Positions 59,360 to 64,000 of a stretch of 64,000 nucleotides of DNA are shown here, piece by piece. The notes under the pieces were generated by a model. It was not told where the DNA came from and did no database searches. It was given only the letters and a program-made list of their open reading frames with translations. Numbering within the stretch: the first letter of the stretch is position 1; each line of letters begins with the position of its first letter. Location: positions 147,601-211,600 of the forward strand of contig NZ_JADIJC010000002.1 of NCBI RefSeq assembly GCF_015278255.1, in the 5' to 3' direction. A program made the translations under genes and the position numbers. Origin of the DNA: Microbacterium hibisci (GTDB taxonomy: Bacteria; Actinomycetota; Actinomycetes; Actinomycetales; Microbacteriaceae).

Positions 59360-62059
59360 CTACGCCGGACGGCGTGGCGGCAGCACGAGCCGGCGGCGCG
59401 GCTCCTCGTTGCCCGCGCGGTCGGTCGCGGCGTATTCGATGATCTGCTCCTCATCGGTGAGCGCCCGCACGAAGGCCTCCTGGAACGTCGCCCAGAAGGT
59501 TCCCGGCCCCTCCCATTGGATGCGCTCCGCGCCCGACACGTCGTCGCGCGCGACGAACGTGATCTCCACGCTCGACCCGAGCGACTTCACCCGTGCCTCC
59601 GTCCGCGGCGGAGTCGTGTCGATGTGCAGCGTGCGCACCGCGAACCCCGTGCGCCCCTCGGCGCGCGCGCGTGCTTCCACGCGCACAGAGCCCTCGGCGC
59701 CGATCGCGAACGCGCCGGTGTACTCCTGCCACTCACCGCCGGCGATGCGCACCTCGACAGCGTCGAGCTCCCGCTGACCAGGTGCCGTGCGCACGCTGAT
59801 CCGGGGCGGCAAGGTGTGCCAGCCGGACGCGGCGGGCTCGCCCACGAGGATCTCGACGATCGGGACGGATGCCGCGTCCTCGGCGTCCGCCGCCTGCTCG
59901 AGCCACGCCGCGGCCGCGGCGAGGTCGGGCGTGTCCTCCGGCTCGGCGTGCAGAGCGCCTGTGTCGAGCTCCATCGCGCCGCGCAGGACCGTGCGCGCCT
60001 CTGGGAGGGCGAGGAGGCCGTCGGCGTGACCGCCGCGCACAGCCCCGAGCACGCGCGCGACGAACGCGCTCCGGCTTCGAGGGAGCGGCTCGGCCCACAC
60101 GTCGTTGAGGATCGTCGTTCCGTCTTCGCGACGGCGTGCGGCGACGCCCGTGTCGAAGCCCGCGAAGCCGATGGTGGCGTCAGCCGAGCGCACGTACATG
60201 TGGTACCTGGCGTCGGATCCTGTCCACACCGGCTCGAAGGGCACGCCGTCGACGTGCACGGCTCCCCGCGACGCCAGAGATCCGCCGGGGTCGGCATCGT
60301 CTGCGAGGATCGTGCCGTCCAGGAGGCGCCGGCGGTCGAGGGTCAGCTCCAGCCACGTCGTGCTGTCGGACCGTGCCGCCAGCACGCTCGGGCCGAACGC
60401 GAGGTGCCTCACCTGCGGGTCGTCCGGCGTCGGGACGGCCCGCAGGCTGATCGGCAGCTCGAGGACCAGCTCGTCGTCCGCGCTCCACTCATGCTCCACG
60501 ACCGCATACTGCCCCGCAGGCGCGCGTTCCGCGACCGTCGTGGTGCCGATGTACGCGCTCGCATGGCCCGCGACCCACTCGGGGACGCGGACGTGCAGAG
60601 TGAGCGGCACCGGCGCGGAGGATGCGTCGAGCCGCTGCACCCGGACTCGCACCGCCGAGGCGAGAGGGAGATCCGAGTCGACGACCACCCGGATTCCCCG
60701 CTCGCGCCACGTCAGCGTCGCCGAGGTGTGGGGGTTGATCCACAGCTCGGCGTCGGCGCCCACGCCCCGGAAGAACACCGAGTCCTGATACTTGACGTGA
60801 TTCTCCAGGCCGGTTCCGCCGCAGCAGGTGCCGACGTTGTCGTACTCGGGAAGGGCTCCCGGATGCACCGGGAACATGTAGGCGACCTCGGGGCTCGTGT
60901 CGGAGCGGGCGTCTCGTCGTGAGCCGAGGATGTGATTGAGCGCGCCGCGCTCGTAGTACTCCATGTACTTCGGGTCGAGCGTGTGCTGGAACAGCAGCCG
61001 GGAGAGCTTCAGCAGGTTGTAGGTCGCGCAGGTCTCGGCGTTGCGGTGTCCGATGTCGCCGGCGACCCGGCCCGCGGGACCCCACAGCTCGCTCTCACCG
61101 GTGCCGCCGTGCGCGTACATCCGGCCGGGGATCACCTGATCCCACAGCCCCACCGCGGCGTCCAGGTGATCGCGCTCGCCGGTCGCCTCGTACTCGTGGA
61201 CGTAGCCGATGAGCTGCGGCAGGTGCTGGTTGGCGTGCATGCCGTCGAGGATGTCGCGGTGCGATGCGCCCGCGGCGACGAGCTCGTGCTGGTCGAACAT
61301 GCGCGCCGTCTCGAGGAAGACAGGCTCGCCGGCGACGACGGCCAGTCGGGCCATCGTCTCGTTCATCCCCCCGAACTCGCCCGCGATGTACAGCGACCAC
61401 ATGTGCTGTCGGCGGGCGTCGTCGAGCCGCGAGAGGCGGCCGTGCACCCAGTGCCCCATCGCCGTCGCCACGGTGAGCGCCTGCGCGCTGCCGGTGAGCT
61501 CGTATGCGTCCAGAAGCCCGGCCATGATCTTGTGGCACGTGTAGTACGGCGCCCAGATCTCGCCGTACGGGGCGCCGTCCTCGAGGCGGGAGAACTGCCA
61601 TTCGCCGTACGCGGCGAGGAAGCCGGGGTGCGAGTAGCGGCCCGTCGCCGCCAGCGCAGCCTGCACCTCGGCGAGCCCCGTCACGAACTCCTCGGTCTTC
61701 GCTTGCAGTGCCGGGTCGGACTCTCCGGAGGCGGCCATGGCGAGCATCGACAGGAAATGCCCGGCGTAGTGGCCGCGCAGCAGGTTGGCGGTCTGCGCGC
61801 CCTCCCGACCCGGGTAGTCGTGCTCGCTCCACGAGTCCTCCGCGGGGTGACCGAAGTCCTCCCATGACCCCGGCGGCAGCGCGCCGCGCGTGTCGAGCCC
61901 GGCATTGGCGCGGAACACCGCGAGCAGCCGATCCACCGGGTACACGCGGGCCAGATGGAGCATCTCGACGCGGGCGCGCTGGAACACGCTCGTCGCGCCC
62001 AGCCGGACGTCGGCGAGCGGGAAGTCGACTGCCCGCCGCGGGGCGGTCGCCGTCGTCAT
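59360..62059 (-). CDS. GH127 beta-L-arabinofuranosidase
   Basis: An 899-residue GH127 enzyme. The catalytic pair is in HRNAETCATYNLLKL (Glu and Cys near 338 and 340, the same as Bifidobacterium HypBA1), and the zinc-bound Cys pair is GTCCGGTGLENH near 410. HypBA1 has about 660 residues; this protein adds about 230 C-terminal residues with a beta-rich, Ig-like unit (TEARVKSLGSSVEITF, then EYAATDRAGNEEP). There is no signal peptide, so it is cytoplasmic and needs imported arabinosides. HypBA1-type enzymes release L-arabinose from hydroxyproline-linked beta-L-arabinofuranosides of plant extensin. It overlaps the M24 peptidase gene upstream by 4 bp. Confidence 0.9.
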   Translation of the reverse strand: MTTATAPRRAVDFPLADVRLGATSVFQRARVEMLHLARVYPVDRLLAVFRANAGLDTRGALPPGSWEDFGHPAEDSWSEHDYPGREGAQTANLLRGHYAGHFLSMLAMAASGESDPALQAKTEEFVTGLAEVQAALAATGRYSHPGFLAAYGEWQFSRLEDGAPYGEIWAPYYTCHKIMAGLLDAYELTGSAQALTVATAMGHWVHGRLSRLDDARRQHMWSLYIAGEFGGMNETMARLAVVAGEPVFLETARMFDQHELVAAGASHRDILDGMHANQHLPQLIGYVHEYEATGERDHLDAAVGLWDQVIPGRMYAHGGTGESELWGPAGRVAGDIGHRNAETCATYNLLKLSRLLFQHTLDPKYMEYYERGALNHILGSRRDARSDTSPEVAYMFPVHPGALPEYDNVGTCCGGTGLENHVKYQDSVFFRGVGADAELWINPHTSATLTWRERGIRVVVDSDLPLASAVRVRVQRLDASSAPVPLTLHVRVPEWVAGHASAYIGTTTVAERAPAGQYAVVEHEWSADDELVLELPISLRAVPTPDDPQVRHLAFGPSVLAARSDSTTWLELTLDRRRLLDGTILADDADPGGSLASRGAVHVDGVPFEPVWTGSDARYHMYVRSADATIGFAGFDTGVAARRREDGTTILNDVWAEPLPRSRSAFVARVLGAVRGGHADGLLALPEARTVLRGAMELDTGALHAEPEDTPDLAAAAAWLEQAADAEDAASVPIVEILVGEPAASGWHTLPPRISVRTAPGQRELDAVEVRIAGGEWQEYTGAFAIGAEGSVRVEARARAEGRTGFAVRTLHIDTTPPRTEARVKSLGSSVEITFVARDDVSGAERIQWEGPGTFWATFQEAFVRALTDEEQIIEYAATDRAGNEEPRRRLVLPPRRPA

Positions 62060-63504
62060 GCGGCGGATCCGAGGTGCACCCGGGTCCACTGCTCGACGCC
62101 CGCCGCGTCGATAGGAAGGGCGGCGGACAGCACCTCCGAGCCCGATCCGGTGACCAGCACATCGTCCTCCAGCCGCACCCCGATGCCGCGCAGCTCCGGA
62201 GGCAGCGTCAGATCGTGGGCGTGGAAGTAGAGTCCGGGCTCGACGGTCATGACGACGCCCGGCTCGAGGTCGGCGCCCATGTAGTCCTCGTAGTGCGCCT
62301 GGCTGCAGTCGTGCACGTCCAGCCCGAGGTGGTGCCCGATGCCGCACGCCAGGTACCGGCGGTGCTGCTGGCCCGCGGGGGAGAGCGCCTCGTCGACCGA
62401 CACCGGGAGCAGCCCCCAGTCGTGCAGCCCCTGGGCGATGACCTCCATCGCGGCGAAGTGGAAGTCGAGGTACGGCGTGCCGGGACGGATCTGCGCGAGC
62501 CCGGCGCGGTGCGCCTTCTCGACGAGGTCGTGCACCGCCCGCTGAGACGTGGTGAAGGTGCCGGACGCGGGCACCGTGCGTGTGACGTCGGCCGTGTAGA
62601 GCGAGTGCGCCTCGACGCCCATGTCGAGCAGGAGGGCGGCGTGGGGAAGGATCGGCCCGTCGCAGCGCACCCAGTGCAGGATCGGGGCGTGCGCCCCCGA
62701 GCCGACGATCGTCGAGTACCCCGGGCCGTTGCCGAACGTGCGGGCATGCCGGTCGAACGTGCCCTGCAGCCAGCGTTCGCCGAGACCGTCGGTGATGGCC
62801 CGGGGCACCTCGGCGACCACGGCCGCGAACCCGCCGACCGTCGCGTCCACGGCGGCGCGCAGCTGCGTGATCTCCCACTCGTCCTTGACCATCCGCAGGC
62901 GCGACAGCGTGCGCTCGAGCTCCGGCGACACCGAGGCGCCCGTGGCCGCCGCCAGCGACGCTGCCGACCGCGCGGCATGCGCGCCGCGCAGATCGGCGTG
63001 CCGCGCCTCGAGCGCCTCGAGCGGCTCGACGGTCACCTGCAGGGCGTCGCTCCACTCCGGCAGCCCCGCCGAGGGGCCGACCCACAGCTCCCCGTGCAGG
63101 GCATCCGAGAAGAAGCCCGTGTCGCCGGGCCGGAACGGGCGCGGGAGGTACAGCACGGCGTCGTGGCCGCCGGCGACGGGCCACATCACCAGTACGGCGT
63201 CCTCGACCTGGCAGCCCGTGAGCCACACGAAGCTGCTGTCGGCGCGGAATCCGTATGCCGCGTCGTCGTTGCGGATGGGTGCGGTGCCTGCCGCGGCGAC
63301 GAGCGTCAGGCCAGGCAGGGCCGCGCTCAGGCGCGCCCGGTGGGATGCCGCGGCCGCCGCGGTGCCGACGGGGAGCGCGGGGTGCACGGCGACGTCGTCC
63401 CACCCCGTCGCGATGAACTCCGTGAAGGCCGGGATCTCGGCGAGCCGCGGGTACCGCGAGCCCGCGTAGGGCGGCCGGACGTCGGCGGTGTGCTGGTGCG
63501 TCAT
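62056..63504 (-). CDS. M24 metallopeptidase (Xaa-Pro aminopeptidase/dipeptidase type)
   Basis: A 482-residue pita-bread peptidase with an N-terminal aminopeptidase-P (AMP_N) domain (about 40-170: PALPVGTAAAAASHRARLS, SSFVWLTGCQVEDAVLVMW). The binuclear metal site is complete: Asp294, Asp306 (TADVTRT), His391 (GIGHHLGLDVHD), Glu422 (VEPGLYF), Glu446 (VRLEDDVLV). Such enzymes cleave bonds before Pro and often before Hyp. Here it is encoded with proline iminopeptidase and GH127, and so may release Hyp from X-Hyp peptides. It overlaps both neighbours by 4 bp. Confidence 0.9.
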   Translation of the reverse strand: MTHQHTADVRPPYAGSRYPRLAEIPAFTEFIATGWDDVAVHPALPVGTAAAAASHRARLSAALPGLTLVAAAGTAPIRNDDAAYGFRADSSFVWLTGCQVEDAVLVMWPVAGGHDAVLYLPRPFRPGDTGFFSDALHGELWVGPSAGLPEWSDALQVTVEPLEALEARHADLRGAHAARSAASLAAATGASVSPELERTLSRLRMVKDEWEITQLRAAVDATVGGFAAVVAEVPRAITDGLGERWLQGTFDRHARTFGNGPGYSTIVGSGAHAPILHWVRCDGPILPHAALLLDMGVEAHSLYTADVTRTVPASGTFTTSQRAVHDLVEKAHRAGLAQIRPGTPYLDFHFAAMEVIAQGLHDWGLLPVSVDEALSPAGQQHRRYLACGIGHHLGLDVHDCSQAHYEDYMGADLEPGVVMTVEPGLYFHAHDLTLPPELRGIGVRLEDDVLVTGSGSEVLSAALPIDAAGVEQWTRVHLGSAA

Positions 63505-64000
63505 CGTGTCTCTCCTCCGCGGTCGCGCACGAGTTCCCGCAGCGCGGTGAACGTCCGGCCCGAACCGATTCCGTCGTGCTCGAATTCGTTGGTGACCCAG
63601 TACTGGGCGTTGCCGATGCGCGACAGCGAGTCGAGCTGCAGCCCCGCATCCACGAACATGTCGTCGAAGTACACGGCCGCGGCGAGCGGCACCTGCGAGG
63701 CGGCCAGCCGGTCGGCGTCGTACAGCGGCGTCCACGCGCTCCGCGCGGCGAGGGAGTGCACCGCATCGCGGAAGCCGCGCAGCAGACGCACCTCGTCGAA
63801 CATCCACGGGAACGCCATCTCGCCCGTGAAGAGCAGCGGTCGGCGATCCGGGTCGAACTCGGGCCGTGCGTCCCGCGCTTGCTGGGCCGCCCAGCCGGTG
63901 GGTCCGCTCTCCGGGTCGCCGTAGATCGACTCCTGCAGCGTCCAGAACAGCGGGCCGCCGGCGCTCGAGGTCAGCGACATGGCATCCTGCAGGAACCCCG
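63501..64000 (-). CDS. pip: Proline iminopeptidase (S33), C-terminal part (5' end outside window)
   Basis: About 166 C-terminal residues are visible before the window edge; the frame is open past an internal ATG at 63980, so the true start is upstream of the window. AAAVYFDDMFVDAGLQLD contributes the catalytic Asp region, and WVTNEFEHDGIGSG the catalytic His, both as in S33 proline iminopeptidases. GWAAQQARDARPEFDPDRRP and FTGEMAFPWMFDE agree with the family's lid and C-terminal domain. It removes N-terminal Pro (and commonly Hyp) from peptides. It is the most upstream visible gene of the translationally coupled PIP-M24-GH127 unit. Confidence 0.85.
   Translation of the reverse strand, partial: GFLQDAMSLTSSAGGPLFWTLQESIYGDPESGPTGWAAQQARDARPEFDPDRRPLLFTGEMAFPWMFDEVRLLRGFRDAVHSLAARSAWTPLYDADRLAASQVPLAAAVYFDDMFVDAGLQLDSLSRIGNAQYWVTNEFEHDGIGSGRTFTALRELVRDRGGETR

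Noticed and set aside
59360..63766. A 1468-codon open frame on the minus strand read as one giant protein
   Set aside because: Only the 899 codons from ATG 62059 match GH127; the rest is an out-of-frame shadow of the M24 and PIP genes, which are well supported and overlap by 4 bp.
48501..64000. A horizontally acquired island
   Set aside because: Base composition and codon use look like the rest of the window, and no integrase, tRNA or flanking repeat was seen.

Overview
The window is high-GC DNA with tightly packed genes, many overlapping start/stop codons and many GTG starts. The gene content (DUF4287 protein, SRPBCC-ArsR operons, rhamnose-type ABC importer, GH127, DinB2-like polymerase) and the frequent octamer GGATGCCG point to an actinomycete of the Microbacteriaceae, probably Microbacterium. 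This placement rests on style and gene content, not on a marker gene. No rRNA, tRNA, CRISPR array, transposase or integrase was found. Both window edges cut a gene.

Layout. 1-16.4 kb is a mosaic of short housekeeping and accessory units: a truncated secreted lipoprotein, an ABM monooxygenase/hydrolase pair with a divergent TetR, a methyltransferase, a decayed phosphatase, an exported intradiol dioxygenase, a short UvrD-type helicase, an SDR, GrpB, a LolA-like exported protein, an ABC-2 exporter, and a MmyB-type regulator divergent from a zinc alcohol dehydrogenase. 16.6-20.1 kb holds a Tat-exported latex-clearing (Lcp-like) oxygenase, a TetR and a drug-type MFS pump. 20.5-22.7 kb is an ArsR-SRPBCC-MFS operon. 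22.8-28.9 kb is a run of seven genes: an ABC-2 exporter pair, a NarL-type two-component pair, then a ketoacyl synthase III with intact Cys-His-Asn, a haem-oxygenase-like di-iron protein and an unrecognised protein. The last three look like an undescribed lipid or metabolite pathway. 28.9-38.8 kb contains an MBL hydrolase, a UBP zinc finger with a cyclic-nucleotide-domain flavoprotein, a DinB2-like polymerase, an M64-like secreted peptidase with a secreted companion, a DUF1684 protein carrying an in-frame minisatellite, and a voltage-gated K+ channel. 39.0-45.0 kb is a LacI-controlled rhamnose-type ABC importer with a perfect 16-bp operator. 45.2-48.4 kb holds an MFS pump, its ArsR-like regulator, a cupin and DUF4287.

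The right end (48.5-64.0 kb, all minus strand) is the most coherent part. From upstream to downstream it encodes proline iminopeptidase (cut by the edge), an M24 X-Pro peptidase and a GH127 beta-L-arabinofuranosidase, all translationally coupled. A palindromic operator follows, then a full hydroxyproline catabolic operon: DHDPS-like deaminase, Hyp 2-epimerase, OCD-family reductase, GntR regulator, three-part flavin/iron-sulfur dehydrogenase and ketoglutarate semialdehyde dehydrogenase. A large secreted HEXXH metalloprotease is downstream. GH127 HypBA1-type enzymes act on hydroxyproline-linked beta-L-arabinosides of plant extensins. I therefore infer a locus that takes apart hydroxyproline-rich glycoproteins, from protease and deglycosylation through X-Hyp peptide cleavage to 2-oxoglutarate.

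Regulation visible in the sequence includes several perfect palindromes beside regulator genes, a 17-bp operator-like sequence repeated upstream of two operons, about nine genes with a -10 box 6-7 nt before the start codon (leaderless architecture), and an 81-bp palindromic element repeated between two convergent gene pairs.
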